Positions 31,395 to 45,808 are shown, counted from the first letter of the stretch. The stretch is DNA of 64,000 nt from Diabrotica undecimpunctata (GCF_040954645.1 NC_092807.1:75780021-75844020); one strand, 5' to 3'. Notes: generated from the letters alone by a model not told the origin. Program-made: numbers and translations.

Positions 31395-33463
31395 TTTGCT
31401 CTATTTAGACATAATTTAAATAGGCGCATCCGGTTGAATACTTGTTTCAAATCGTCTATGTGATCAGAGAAGGATGGGGATAATATTATCAGATCATCTA
31501 AATAAGCTAGGATATTCAGATTTTGAAGACCAGCACGAAATTTATCAATCATCCTTTGGAAACTAGCGGGACTGTTACACATACCAAAGGGCATGCGTGT
31601 GTAACGAAAGGTGCCAAATGGACACACGAAGGCTGTTTTGTCACGATCAGCTGTTCGTACAGAGATTTGATGATAACCATATTTTAAGTCGAGGGTAGTC
31701 ATAAATCGGGTTTCCTTTGCTGCATGCAAAATATCTTCAATACGTGGCAGAGGGTACTTATCTGCACGTGTTATTGCGTTTAAGCGTCGATAGTCTACTG
31801 TTAATCTGATACCTCCATCTCTCTTAGGCACAAGTACCACGGGTGAAGCATATGGGGACTCACACTCTTCGATTATGCCTTGAGCCAAAAGTTTATCTAA
31901 TTCCTGACGCAGTAATTGCCTTTTGGGCTCTGACATACGGTAAGGTGGAACAGATATTGGTACATCATCAACCAATACAATGGAGTGTTCAGCATATGGA
32001 GTAGGGTCTATATTATATACGAATAAATCAGAATTTTCCTTAACAATGTTGTTAAGATTGGATCTTTCGTCTAAGGATAGAGAAATTCCTTCATCTACTC
32101 GTAGTTCTAAATGAGCAAGAGTAACGCTATTGACCTGGCAAGAAGAGCTGACCTGAGCTGGATCTGGAGCAAATGAGTAGGGGATATTAGGGACATCACC
32201 ATAAAACCATGAGTCATTAGGAATGTCTAGAATGATGTTAGCTTTTCTTAAGAAGTCTGCCCCCAGTAAGGTACGACTATTTGTGTGTGTGGGCACAGAA
32301 ATTAAGGAAATGCTATGAGAGCGGTTTTGTAAGATAACAACTAAATCAAAGACCAAAACAGTAGTAGAAGTAGTCCTACCATCCGCTAGGGTCATGTCTA
32401 CACTTTTTGTGGAAAAGGGTACCTCATCCTTCAAGAGGATATCTCTTAGCTGAGAGCCAGCAATACTGCACTGTGCTCCCGAATCAAGATAACAATGACC
32501 TACATGACCTTCAATAGTGACCTGAACAATGGGTTTAGTTGATAGGTTTGTGGCAAACTGTTGGTCGACATTAACTGTTTCAGCAAGCATAAATTCAGAT
32601 ACTGCTGAGGATTTACTGGATGATTTGCATTTTGGACAATTACTCTTAATGAATCCAGGAGTCTTACATCCATAACACGAAATCTGATTCGAAGTGGAAA
32701 AGGTTGGTTTAGTGCTAGTACGAGAAGTTACTAAAGGAGGATTAGGTTTGGGCTCAACCGAAGATTTTCGAGAATCTGCTTCCCTGGTTCTGGCTGCGGC
32801 CAATTTTCGACATTCATCCTTCACGTGACCTGGATTTTTGCAAAAGCTACACCGTACCCGTTTTGATTCGTTTTCGTTTTTAATGTTTATTTCCGGATTT
32901 TCATACGATTCTTCAGTTTGCCTCGATTCTTTTAAGAGTTCGCTAAATGTATTGATCTTATCACGTGCTACTTTTTCACGTATTCTCCTATGCAACAAAC
33001 CATATACCATATCTAATTGAGTGGCTTCGGTTAATGTATCTGCCGGTAACTGAGCTATTATCGCGCGCGCTTTGCATACAAAAATGTCACACGGAGTTTT
33101 AGCATCTTGTTCCGTCGAAAACAGTTCCCGATATACTCTGTAGGCTGGTTTTTGAGGTCCAAAAGTTGATCGTAATAAATTAATGGCGCTGGCCCACGTG
33201 TTTACCGTATTTTTAACACCTTGAAACCACGTGGCGGCGAAACCGTCTAGCAGCATGGGTATACCCTTTAATGCGTTCGCGTCAGACACGTGGGTGCACT
33301 CTTTATAGATCTCGACCGCATCTATAAAAGCTTTTACATCAGCCCCCTTTGATCCATCGAAGCGAGAAGCGCATTTTGCAAAACTACCTGAGTCCGAAAT
33401 AGGCCTTGCTATTGTATTTAATAGGGCTTGAAACTGTTCGCTTGTTAAATTTACCGAAGACAT
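31301..33463 (-). CDS. Gag, protease and reverse transcriptase in one frame
   Basis: 720 codons from ATG at 33463. Gag core (FIDAVEIYKECTHV, STFGPQKPAYRVYRELF), CCHC knuckle CSFCKNPGHVKDEC and a second C-x2-C element lacking the histidine (CYGCKTPGFIKSNC). The protease D-S-G is in YLDSGAQCSIAG. RT motifs follow in order: VDYRRLNAITRADKYPLPRI, TTLDLKYGYHQI, RMPFGMCNSPASFQRMID, and the catalytic LAYLDDLIILS. Gag passes into Pol without a stop or frame change, unlike Gypsy-B and -C here. The frame ends out of phase after the 1-base deletion near 31330. Confidence 0.94.
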   Translation of the reverse strand: MSSVNLTSEQFQALLNTIARPISDSGSFAKCASRFDGSKGADVKAFIDAVEIYKECTHVSDANALKGIPMLLDGFAATWFQGVKNTVNTWASAINLLRSTFGPQKPAYRVYRELFSTEQDAKTPCDIFVCKARAIIAQLPADTLTEATQLDMVYGLLHRRIREKVARDKINTFSELLKESRQTEESYENPEINIKNENESKRVRCSFCKNPGHVKDECRKLAAARTREADSRKSSVEPKPNPPLVTSRTSTKPTFSTSNQISCYGCKTPGFIKSNCPKCKSSSKSSAVSEFMLAETVNVDQQFATNLSTKPIVQVTIEGHVGHCYLDSGAQCSIAGSQLRDILLKDEVPFSTKSVDMTLADGRTTSTTVLVFDLVVILQNRSHSISLISVPTHTNSRTLLGADFLRKANIILDIPNDSWFYGDVPNIPYSFAPDPAQVSSSCQVNSVTLAHLELRVDEGISLSLDERSNLNNIVKENSDLFVYNIDPTPYAEHSIVLVDDVPISVPPYRMSEPKRQLLRQELDKLLAQGIIEECESPYASPVVLVPKRDGGIRLTVDYRRLNAITRADKYPLPRIEDILHAAKETRFMTTLDLKYGYHQISVRTADRDKTAFVCPFGTFRYTRMPFGMCNSPASFQRMIDKFRAGLQNLNILAYLDDLIILSPSFSDHIDDLKQVFNRMRLFKLCLNRAKCSFACEEVLYLGHILSPLGIRQVKIKYLPY

Positions 33464-33919
33464 TTCTGCTGATGTTGATTCGCTTGAACTAAAAACCGTC
33501 GTCGACCTAAGCGAATAACTGTGTTTATCGTTTGTTGCCGTGATTGCAAGTTTAACACAAAAATAGTAATAAAAATTAAAGGCTTACAGTTTCTGTTGCT
33601 TATTTCTTGTAAATACCCTTGAATGGAAGCTTGATATTCCCACAGGATGTTTCTGAATGGCCTAGTGGAAGATTGACATTCCCACAGGATGTTTTGAATG
33701 GTCTGTAGTGGAAGATTGATATTCCCACACGATGTTTTTGGATGGTCTGTGCGGAGTTTCCACAGCAGTCACATACACAGTAGATTTATTGTTGTGAAGC
33801 ACTAAACTAAGTGAAAATGTCCACTAATCACCTTACAATGGCGGGAGCAAAAACACTTTTTTCTGTTCACAATGAAACTTTACGATTTTCACAGTACGAA
33901 CTACACTTTAAACTATTTT

Positions 33920-33936
33920 GCCCAAGTTGGGTGCCA
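33920..33936 (-). promoter_or_regulatory. Primer-binding site of Gypsy-A copy 2
   Basis: On the minus strand TGGCACCCAACTTGGGC, identical to copy 1, two bases from the 5' LTR end. It fits a tRNA-Lys primer with two mismatches. Confidence 0.8.
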
Positions 33937-33938
33937 GT

Positions 33939-34135
33939 TGTGATGTGGGTATTAGTTAAAATAGTTAGGTAATGACTGTGAATATTGATTTACACGATTT
34001 TATTAAAAGGAAAACCATTTAACCTACATTTTACAACAACAAAACATATATATCTGTCTCTTGTCACCGTTCACTCTCGGTGGACACTGTCATGGTAACT
34101 TCGGTGGTATTCAGCCATGGAGCGGTGTGGCTGTT

Positions 34136-34138
<3 letters not shown>
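33939..34138 (-). mobile_element. 5' LTR of Gypsy-A copy 2
   Basis: 200 bp with TG/CA ends. It abuts a (TA)n tract on the outside and the primer site on the inside. The leader between it and the gag ATG (33464-33919) contains three degenerate copies of a motif gatattcccacaggatgtt near 33630-33740. Confidence 0.93.

Positions 34139-34202
<64 letters not shown>
34139..34202. repeat. (TA)n between Gypsy-A copy 2 and Gypsy-B
   Basis: About 62 bases of AT dinucleotides plus two T. It is the only sequence separating two unrelated LTR elements of opposite orientation. Confidence 0.97.
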
Positions 34203-34204
<2 letters not shown>

Positions 34205-36878
34205 TTATGAAATTAAAGCTCCTAAACAGTTTTTTTTTATATGAATAGTATGAACATAAAACAAAATGACAATATTGAATATACCACATATATATTTAAC
34301 TCAAACAATTGTATTATTGTTGTTAATTTAATAGTTGAAACTAGATTCAACAATAAGAAAGAAACTAAAAGCAAAAATAAGCAGAATTCACAGACATGTA
34401 ACAAACCAATAACGACTATATTGTATCACCAGATTTAATTAATGTTTTCAAAATAATTTTATTATTATTATAATTAAAACCAGTTGGTTTATTATAAACA
34501 AATTTAGCATAATAGAAATAAGATTCTTTTAATACGTGAGTTATTATAGCCACTGAGTTATAGTTGGTTGATAAACACTTTTCAATTATAAAAAAAAATA
34601 TATATATAAAAAAAAATTAAACCAAAAACAATTGTTGATCATGAAATTGATTATGATTTAAACTTAAGTTATTGTTCGTTATATATATTATATTATTTAT
34701 GTAAGAGAGACTTACAGAATATGCCAATATAGCCACAACATAAAGATACAAAAAGCAAATATCAAACCACTTCGGATCGAGTGGAAATAAAAACCATAAA
34801 TTTGTATTTATTAATTAATTTCATTTTTTTATTATAATCCAAATTCTAATATATACAAGTCAATAGAATCTTCAACAGTCCTAAAACAGATAAAATATTT
34901 AAGTCATTTATTCACAAAGTAAGAAGTTTCAATTTGTTAGTAAACATACAGTTAACATGGATAGAGCTCGGAAAATAAAACGTGTTAGGAGGTGAAATAG
35001 GATATAGCTCATAAATAAGAGTTCAGAATGATATAATCTTTAATGGACAGGTAATCTGAAGACCATTCTCAGTGATTCAATATCAAAAGTGCATTCAGAT
35101 ATCTTTAAAATTAAATAAAAGCAACTAATTCATGTTAAAATTGGTGTATGTCAAATTTGTTAGTAAAAATTTTAATATTTAAATTATCATTTGTTGTAGA
35201 AATTATATGTCAAAAGAAAGCTTAAATTCTCTAGTATTTGTTTCAATTCATTTCAAAAGTCAATATAGTTCTCAAGATTTAACAATTTATTAAAATTTAA
35301 AATATTTTTTATTTTAATCATAAATGTCAAAAATATACAAAAATCCTGTCAGATCTTTAAAAACACTGTCAAAATGCTTGGAGATCTGGTAAGCAATGAA
35401 AAATAAAAGATAGAAAATCAATAGTTACGAAGAAGTCCAGAAAATTTTTTGATTTTTCAGCAAGCACAATTTTTCAAAAGTATTTTAAAACCTTAAAAAA
35501 GTCCTGAATTATAACAAAGTATATTCAAATTACCTTGCCGATAAGAAACCATCGTTTCTGATTAAATTTTAGCAAAGCCTGCAGATTAACAGTATATTTT
35601 CCGATAAGGGAATTGTTAGCAGTCATCATAAAGAGGTCAACAGCTACCAGAAAGGTGAGTTTTTCCACTCATTTGAATTCTCGCTGAATAAAGAGACCGT
35701 TTGGTGTTTATTTTTGACTGAAGATCATTTAAAATTCATTTTGGGTACTTATAAATATTTCTCAACCATTGGAGAAATAATTCTGATAGTTTTGCGGCCC
35801 TAATCCATTAGAAGACGTCACTGAAAGATGCAATCTTTGTTATTGAAGATTTCCATAAAATTTTAGAGAAGGGATTATCTGAAAGACGAAAGTGAACTTT
35901 AATAAAGTTAAACGCAAGTTTTGAAATTTCTTTAGAAATAATCTTACCTTTTTAAACAGCCTATATCATTCTAAATCATCTTTGTGTTAAAAAAAATTTA
36001 ATTTGAAGTCAAGTTCACAAAAATTTTATTATCGCTTTTGTAATATTAACCAAATATAATTCGCCGTTTCTTTTGCTTACTAAAATCATTAAACAAAACA
36101 GTTAATCGATATTAAACTAAAAATTGAAGGATTATAAACCTTTGTTTTCGCTCTAAAAAGATAGTAAGTGAGGTTATAAATACTTTGACAAACAAACACG
36201 TATTAGATCAAGGATTTCTTGTTGCAACTTCACAAAACACTAATTTCATATACTTACTTCAATATTGTTTTACGTCATAAATCTAAATCCATTCATATTA
36301 GTATTAAACGGTTAAGTATTGGCTTATTTATTGGAAGAATCTTAAATAATTTTCTTTATATATTATACAAGATATCGTTGTGTAATATTTAATTGATCAC
36401 TTGTGAATAATTGCACAGTACATTAAAAATAAAACTTCTTGTGTGGTGATTTTTGCTTTATATAATTTTGTATTTCTTTATCAAGCACTACAGGTCACAG
36501 AACTCGCTTGAGTTAAGAGTCTGCATGTTCTAAGAAAAATAAGTAAAAATTCAAATTCAAAATACAGCACGTTTCTTTCTATACTTTAGATAAACAAACG
36601 AAATTTTCTTTTATCAATAATAGAAAAGATTCACTTTGCATAAAAAAAGAGCAGTATCCTGTGAGATTTAGAGAATACAAGGTGAGTAGAATAAATGTTT
36701 GTCTAATTTTTTTTATATTTTCAGGCGTTCAATAAATTTTATTAAAAGCATTTCTAAATTTATCAATATTACAAATTAATCAACTTAAAAAAAAAAAAAT
36801 TATTTTTATCTTCATAAAGCTAGCCGGTAAATAAGAGCAATTTGTAGTTTTCTTACATCGCATTCACATATCATAGCA
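34203..36878 (+). mobile_element. 5' LTR of Gypsy-B (2,676 bp)
   Basis: Begins TGTTATGAAATT and ends TCATAGCA, an imperfect inverted end pair. It has no convincing coding frame: the short frame at 34241-34438 recurs in the other LTR but is compositionally AT-driven. Four differences from the 3' LTR are visible to me: 34731 region (atatgcc against ataagcc), 35094 (gcattc against gctttc), and two homopolymer or TA length changes near 36650 and 36800. Confidence 0.92.
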
Positions 36879-36881
36879 ATT

Positions 36882-36901
36882 TGGCGAGCCCAACGTGTGG
36901 C
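36882..36901 (+). promoter_or_regulatory. Primer-binding site of Gypsy-B
   Basis: TGGCGAGCCCAACGTGTGGC, three bases after the LTR. It resembles the tRNA-Lys complement seen in Gypsy-C (TGGCGCCCAACGTGGGG) with an inserted AG-type change, so the primer identity is probable rather than certain. Confidence 0.7.
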
Positions 36902-37068
36902 TGTGTCTAGGTAGTGCATTATAACAAAGTATTAACCAGTAGTGTACCTTAAAAAAAAAAAAAAAAAATTATTTACAACATTTAATAACATAATATACAG
37001 GGTGTGAAGAGTATAATTTGTGAAGATAATAAGTTTATTGAGTGAATTGAAATTAAATAAAAATAAAC

Positions 37069-39037
37069 ACGGACAAAAGAAAGACTAGATCACATAAGAA
37101 CGTAGAAGAAGAACAGAAAGTGACAGACAGAACCGAAGAACAAATTAAAGAGACTGAAGAAGTACAGGAGACGATGGAGGAAAAAAGACAGCCAGAAGAA
37201 GCACAAATGGAAAGGCAAATGGCAAGTGGAGACCAAGCTCAGCCCGTAAAGAAGGATGAATCGGACTTTCACAAGATGATGGCAATTTTGTTACAGGAAA
37301 TAAAAAAAAACTGAGCAAAATATAAACCAGAAAGCAGAAGAAAATAAACAAGACATGACTCAGAAGTTGACAAAAGAACTTGAAGATACAAAAAAAGAAA
37401 TAAAACGGGAAATAACACAAAATTTTGACGACAAAATACAACAGATGGCACAACAGGTTGAGGATAAGTTGGGAAAGAAGATAGAAGATGTAAAAGAAGA
37501 GTTAACCCTAGAAATGGCCAAGAGGGAAGAGCAGTGCAAAGAACAAATGGAAGTGTTATCGGCACAGCTGGAAAAGAATAATGAAACTCAAAATAAAAAG
37601 ATTGAATTAATGGAACAAAATTTAAAGCTAGAACAACAAAATAACCAAAAAAAGTTCGAAGATGTTGACGAACAAATGGGAGTGTTGGCAGTACAGCTGG
37701 AACATCACATTGAGCAGAAGGAAGAGATATTTCGACGAGACATTAATGAACAGTGGAAGAAAAAAGAAGATGAAATAGATGAAAATATGAATAAGACCAA
37801 AGAGATAATGGAGAAAGAAATTGGGAGAGTACAAGAGTCTCTTAAAGAAGTGACACAGAAGGAATTGGATGCAAGGCCGGTTGTACAAACGGTCGAAAGA
37901 GATTGTAAAATCTATTTTAGTGGAAGAATAAAACAGCAGCATCCAGTACCTTTCATGAAATTCCTTAGGCACAGATATGCATCTTACAGAAATTTCGAAG
38001 ACTTTAAAGAATTCATCAGAAACCAGATGACAGATGAGGCGTTACTATGGTTTTCGAACAAAGAAAATGAGTTGGTGGATCTGGAAGACTTTGCGACCAA
38101 ATTCAGTGAATATTTCTGGGGTCAAGCACAACAGCGTTCAATCAAAAACGAGCTGTTAAGTGGCAAATACAACCCAAATCGTAGCATGTCATACCACCGG
38201 TACGCCATGCAAATTTACAGCACAGCTCAATACTTAGACTGTGGTTTTAACGAAGAATACATTGTGGGTTGTATCGTGCAACACTTTGATCGGACATTGG
38301 AAGATATCATGATGTTATACAACTTTAAAGAAATAGACAAACTGTGCCAATTTTTGATGATGCATGAGCAACGAAACCCCAGGTATCAAAACAATGACCA
38401 AGCAAATAATAATAATAATAACAACTTCAATGGGAACAATAACTACAGCAGAAACAATAATCAGAACGGCAATAATTTCAATAATCATCGTAATTTTAAC
38501 AATAACTATAGACAAAATAATGGTAACAACAACTATAATAACTCGAACTTTAGGAATAATAATAATAACTACCGCAACCAAAATAATCAGAACTTTAATC
38601 GCCAAAACTATAATCGTAACAATCAAACTAACAACAATAACTATGGAAATAATGGACGGTATCAAAACGGTAATTACAATAATCAAAACAACGGAAATTT
38701 TAACAGAAATAATTACAATAATAACAACAGAAACTTTAACTCCAATGGCAATATGAATCACACATTTTCAAACAGTGCCATTCAACAGAATCAGACAAAC
38801 AATTCACAACAACAGTCAAATCAAAACTACACAAATAATCGAAACCATAACACTAGAAGTCTAGAAGATATAAATAGAAATAACCAAAAAAGACAAGTGA
38901 ATTTTCTAAGTCACCATCAATCATATACCGACGTCAGTCAACAAGAGTCACCAATTGAAACACTCAACACATCATCACCATCACAACCCTTTGACACACA
39001 ATACACAACAGATTCACAATCACCAAATTTTCAATAA
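37069..39037 (+). pseudogene. Gag of Gypsy-B: coiled coil and Asn-rich tail
   Basis: The frame begins near 37069 at ACG (ATG probably lost), runs as charged coiled coil (TEEQIKETEEVQETMEEK), meets an extra A in a poly-A run near 37310, then continues openly from 37355 to 39037. The coiled coil covers about the first 180 residues. A Gag core follows (KIYFSGRIKQQHPVPFMKFL, NEEYIVGCIVQHFDRTLEDI), then about 110 residues rich in Asn with Phe, Tyr, Arg and Gly and no CCHC knuckle. It presumably packages RNA through this low-complexity tail. The homopolymer frameshift may be a sequencing error. Confidence 0.87.
39025..39031 (+). promoter_or_regulatory. -1 frameshift slippery site A-AAT-TTT (Gypsy-B gag/pol)
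   Basis: Heptamer AAATTTT in the gag phase A-AAT-TTT, one codon before the gag stop at 39035-39037. The -1 frame stays open from here into the protease. Gypsy-C has the same heptamer in the same phase at 60722-60728. Confidence 0.8.
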
Positions 39038-40267
39038 AGCACCTGCTAAATGCGGCCGTATGTCACTATGAGCATCCAAGGGAGTTCATAAAATTTGGGG
39101 AAGAAAAGAAAAATCAAAATTTGCAAGGGTTAATTTTAATTCAGGGTAAATTCTTTCAAAAACAAGTTAAAATTTTAATAGACACGGGTTCTGAAGTTTC
39201 ACTAATTGACAATAAAGTTATTAATGAATTAAATTTTCAAAAATATTGTTATTCAATTCCAAAAGGTTAATCTAGTGCGTGCAAACAACAAAAAACTATA
39301 TGAAGCAAAGAAGGGAATAATGGGAAAAGTATTATTTGATACAACCGAATATAGTATGCAATTCATAATAGTAGAAAACATGAGACATGATATTTTGATT
39401 GGGACAGACGAAATGGACAGAAATGGAATGGTCATCGATTATGTAAACAAAACTTTACAAATTCAAGAAGAAGTACTGAAATTTGGAAATACAGAAGACG
39501 AGGAATCAAAACAAGAGGAAATAAAGATAAAGGAAATTAACAATATTCAAAATCATACAAACTACAATTTTATAAATAATGAACCAGAAGAAAGTAAAAT
39601 GGAATTGGAAGAAAATTTAGTATGTGCAGAAGAATGGAAAGAAGATGTAGGAAGATTGTTGCAAAAATATGATGGTTTGATAAAATCCGAAAACCGAGTA
39701 GCTGAAAAGTACATGCATAAAATTGAGGTAAAAGGAATAGAAAATTTTAAATCGAAGACATATCCAATTCCTTATAAATACCGGAAAGAAGTTTCAAAGG
39801 AGATAGAGAAGATGTTACAAAACGGAATAATTGAAAACAGCAATTCAAAGTACATAAACCCGATAGTGGTAGTGAAGAAGAGCAATGGTGAGTTAAGATT
39901 ATGCCTCGATGCCAGGAACATTAACAAATATTCAACACCACAATATGAAGCACCACAAAGTGTAGATGCAATATTTGGAAAAATAACTAAATCAAATTAT
40001 TTTACAAAAATTGACCTGAAGCATAGCTTTTGGTTGATACCATTGCATAAAGATAGTAGGGATTTTACAGCCTTTTCGATAGATGGGGTAATATATAGAT
40101 TTAAAGTAGTTCCATACGGTTTGCAAAGTGCATGTTCAGCTCTTGTACGTGCTTTACATCAAATTTTGGATCAATACGAAGACTTTATTATACACTACAT
40201 TGACGATATTCTCATTTATTCTCACACATCACACGAACATTTAACACACATAAATATTTTGTTGTGA
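39032..40267 (+). pseudogene. Pol of Gypsy-B: protease and reverse transcriptase
   Basis: The -1 frame after gag contains HYEHPREFIKFGEEKK and the protease site ILIDTGSEVSLID (39174-39212). A frameshift near 39250 leads to VNLVRANNKKLYEAKKG and DILIGTDEMDRNGMVIDY. RT follows with PIVVVKKSNGELRLCLDARN, YFTKIDLKHSFWLIPL, FKVVPYGLQSACSALVRALH and catalytic IIHYIDDILIYS (near 40200). The frame breaks at 40267 where several codons after HEHLTH are missing. Confidence 0.9.
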
Positions 40268-40593
40268 ATGAAGCAGGATTAAAAATTAACTTAAACAAAT
40301 GCCAGTTTTATCAACAAGAGGTCACGTATTTAGGATATAAATTAGACAGAAGTGGTATTTCTATGGACGAAGAAAGAATTGAGAAAATAATGAACTATCC
40401 AGCACCGAAAAAATTGAAAAATTTACGAGGATTTATAGGCCTAATCAACTACTTTAAACGATTAATTCCAGACTTGAGTGAGAAAGAATTACCATTAATT
40501 CAACTATTGAAGAAGGATCAAAAATGGAAATGGAAAGAAGAACAAAACCAGGCTTTTCAAAATTTAAAGGACATATTTCGGACTAATCTATGA
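40264..40593 (+). pseudogene. RT thumb and connection of Gypsy-B
   Basis: A frame in a different phase continues Pol: NEAGLKINLNKCQFYQQEV, TYLGYKLDRSGISMDEERI, LRGFIGLINYFKRLIPDLSE. It ends at TGA 40591-40593, and the same phase resumes at once (IYHPRYDLPFILQTDAS), so this is a nonsense lesion within one coding region. Confidence 0.9.
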
Positions 40594-42195
40594 ATTTATC
40601 ACCCCAGGTACGATTTGCCATTCATTCTACAGACAGATGCTTCCATGCACAAATTTGCAGGAGTGTTGTTACAAGTCCAGGACAATGAAGAAGTTCCTAT
40701 TTCATTTGTGTCACGTGTAACCAGAAATTACGAGAAGAGGTATAGTGTCACCGAATTGGAATTTGCTAGCATACTCTTTTGTGTAACAAAACTTCGGTAT
40801 TATTTATTAGGATCAAAATTTTATATTGAAACTGACCATTTATCGTTAATAAATATCATGAATAACAAATTGCTTAATAATAGAATACATCGTGGGACTT
40901 TACTACTTCAAGAATATAACTTCGAAATTAGACATATAAAAGGAAGAGATAATGTCATTGCAGATGCCTTGACAAGGAACGAAGAGGAAGGAACAAGAGA
41001 AGAGAGAAAAATTCAAATCGGATTAAATATATTAAAAGAACAGGAGGGAATGTACTCAAAACAAGCCATTAGAGAAGATCAGCAAAATTTAACACAGAAA
41101 GAAAAGGAAAGATGTATACTGAAAGATCAAATTTACATTAAAAGAATTGGAGAGCAAGAGTTATATTACATCAGCAAAAATTTAGCTGAAGAAATACTGA
41201 AAGATTTACATGAAAAGAATGGACACGCGGGTAGTAAGAAAATATGGCTAATGTTTCGAGAAAACTATATCACCAAGAAGGATACAAGCATAATCAAAAA
41301 CTTGACTAGAAGATGTCATACTTGTCAAAGACAAAAATCGAAGAATTTTTCAAATTGGAATACTCCCAAAAATATAATAGCACAAGAGCCCTTAGATATA
41401 ATAGCTATAGATTTTTTGAGTGACTTGATACAAACGGAAGGAAATGGACATAAACATATCATGGTAATCGTAGATTTATTTTCAAAATTCATCAAACTTT
41501 ATTCCAGTAAAAATACAAAAGTCAACACTATCATAAATAATTTAAACAATTATTTTGAAGAGATAGGAAAACCTAAACAATGCATACTGGATAATGCCAC
41601 ATATTTCCAAAACGACCGATTCAAAAATTTTATGACAAGAAATGGAACCAAATTAAGTTTTACAAGCATCAGACATCCTCAATCAAATCCTTCGGAAAGA
41701 TATATTCAAGAAGTGATAAAATTTTTAAGAATATCAATAGAAAACAAACACACTGTATGGGATCAACATTTATTAAGGATAGAACAATACATAAATCAGT
41801 TACCAAACACTGTGACTAATGAAATACCACTATTACTAATGAAAAGGATAAGACCAGAAAGACCTTGGATTATAGAAATAGAACCTGAATATGACCAAAT
41901 TTGTCAAGATGTAAAACTAAGAATCATCAAGAATGGAGAGAAATATTTGAAAAGACAAAACAAAAGGAAGATGAGAACAAACCGAAAATTTCAAAAAGGA
42001 GAACTAGTATTAATTAGAGCACATAGGGTAAGCAATTATAGAGATAACATTTGTAACAAACTTTTACCACCATTGGAGGGACCTTATGAAGTTGAAACAG
42101 AAGATGGAGAAAATAGTTATTTATTGAAATATCCTGAGAGTGGGTATCTTAGAGGAGTTTTTAACATAAAAGACATTTACAAATATGAACAATAA
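40594..42195 (+). CDS. RNase H and integrase of Gypsy-B
   Basis: About 530 codons open to TAA. RNase H: PFILQTDASMHKFAGVLLQ, YSVTELEFASILFCVTKLRY, ETDHLSLINIM. Integrase: H-x3-H/C-x2-C zinc domain (LHEKNGHAGSKKIW, RRCHTCQRQK), catalytic D in IIAIDFLSDL, D in CILDNATYFQ and E in NPSERYIQEV, then the C-terminal GPY module LLPPLEGPYEVETEDG. All catalytic residues are present. Production depends on the upstream frames, which are broken in this copy. Confidence 0.92.
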   Translation: MYHPRYDLPFILQTDASMHKFAGVLLQVQDNEEVPISFVSRVTRNYEKRYSVTELEFASILFCVTKLRYYLLGSKFYIETDHLSLINIMNNKLLNNRIHRGTLLLQEYNFEIRHIKGRDNVIADALTRNEEEGTREERKIQIGLNILKEQEGMYSKQAIREDQQNLTQKEKERCILKDQIYIKRIGEQELYYISKNLAEEILKDLHEKNGHAGSKKIWLMFRENYITKKDTSIIKNLTRRCHTCQRQKSKNFSNWNTPKNIIAQEPLDIIAIDFLSDLIQTEGNGHKHIMVIVDLFSKFIKLYSSKNTKVNTIINNLNNYFEEIGKPKQCILDNATYFQNDRFKNFMTRNGTKLSFTSIRHPQSNPSERYIQEVIKFLRISIENKHTVWDQHLLRIEQYINQLPNTVTNEIPLLLMKRIRPERPWIIEIEPEYDQICQDVKLRIIKNGEKYLKRQNKRKMRTNRKFQKGELVLIRAHRVSNYRDNICNKLLPPLEGPYEVETEDGENSYLLKYPESGYLRGVFNIKDIYKYEQ

Positions 42196-43033
42196 GTGAA
42201 GAAATAAGAAGACATTATTAATTTTAAGTTATATTTATAAAATGAAACAATTTTTTTTTATTAAGTAAAGGACATGAATGGGATACAGAAGATGGAATAA
42301 TAATAATAATAATGCGGCTATTTATGAAATATGAAATATGATGAAATATGAATTATTGCGGATATTATGATTATGAATATGATATATAATATAATATGAA
42401 TTATGATGAATTATGAAAGATTATAATGATATAATTATGCAGTATAATAATAAAACTTGGAATGGAATTACAGAAGAAGGATTGGAGAGGAAAAATTTGA
42501 AACGAAGATGGCAGAACTCTAAGAAACCAAGGAAGAAAAACAACTATAAAATGGATTCCAAAGTAGAATATAAACTCAACCCTCAACGAAAACTTATTAA
42601 AAATAACCGAATGATAATAAAGTCACATTCAAACTAGCTTACACTCTAACCACCAAATTCAGCTCACACGTGCTTAAATAAAACTTAAACTCTATATTTT
42701 TTGTATATATTCAAAATAAAACATGCATTAATAAAACAAACTAAAGCGACCTAAGCTTACACATGCAAAATTAAAAGAACAAAACTAATTATTATTTTTT
42801 TTAAAGAGAGCATTCAAACTATCTGCAGCATAATTGTATACCATATATATGCAACTGAATCAAAAATTTAATTGTTTTCAACCATCACACATTCATAAAA
42901 TCACTGAAACATACACTTGTGTCGACGTTCAGAGAAACAATCACACAACTTGCAAAAAACCAGTCAAAGAAAAATGAATATTTGATATTTGCCAAGAAAT
43001 CTGTCAAATATGAAATATTAATTTTTGGAGAAT
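42196..43033 (+). other. Gypsy-B non-coding 3' region and polypurine tract
   Basis: AT-rich stretch from the pol stop to the 3' LTR, with a tataata-like cluster near 42290-42420. A frame at 42413-42637 is lysine- and asparagine-rich without recognised homology and could be spurious. The purine-rich ttttggagaa at 43023-43032 precedes the LTR TG. Confidence 0.65.

Positions 43034-45808
<2,775 letters not shown>

Larger units (their letters stand above)
28857..34138 (-). mobile_element. Gypsy-A copy 2: nearly intact Ty3/gypsy element
   Basis: A 5,282-bp element on the minus strand: 5' LTR 33939-34138, tRNA-Lys-type primer site 33920-33936, a single gag-pol frame from 33463, purine tract (29065-29080 region, complement of tcctccccctttgcacc) and 3' LTR 28857-29064. 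The LTRs differ mainly by a 10-base deletion and a TA unit, so insertion was recent. One missing base near 31330 breaks pol. There is no env-like frame. Confidence 0.95.

Noticed and set aside
34241..34438. Asn/Lys-rich frame repeated in both Gypsy-B LTRs
   Set aside because: Its conservation only reflects LTR identity, and the composition and lack of motifs argue against a gene.
38315..38761. Val/Ile-rich frame on the minus strand and a Thr/Ile-rich frame on the plus strand
   Set aside because: Both are out-of-phase readings of the Asn-codon-rich Gag tail of Gypsy-B.
42413..42637. Lys/Asn-rich 74-codon frame after Gypsy-B pol
   Set aside because: It has no homology that I recognise, its composition fits AT-rich DNA, and it is not seen in Gypsy-C. 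It could be an accessory frame but there is no evidence.
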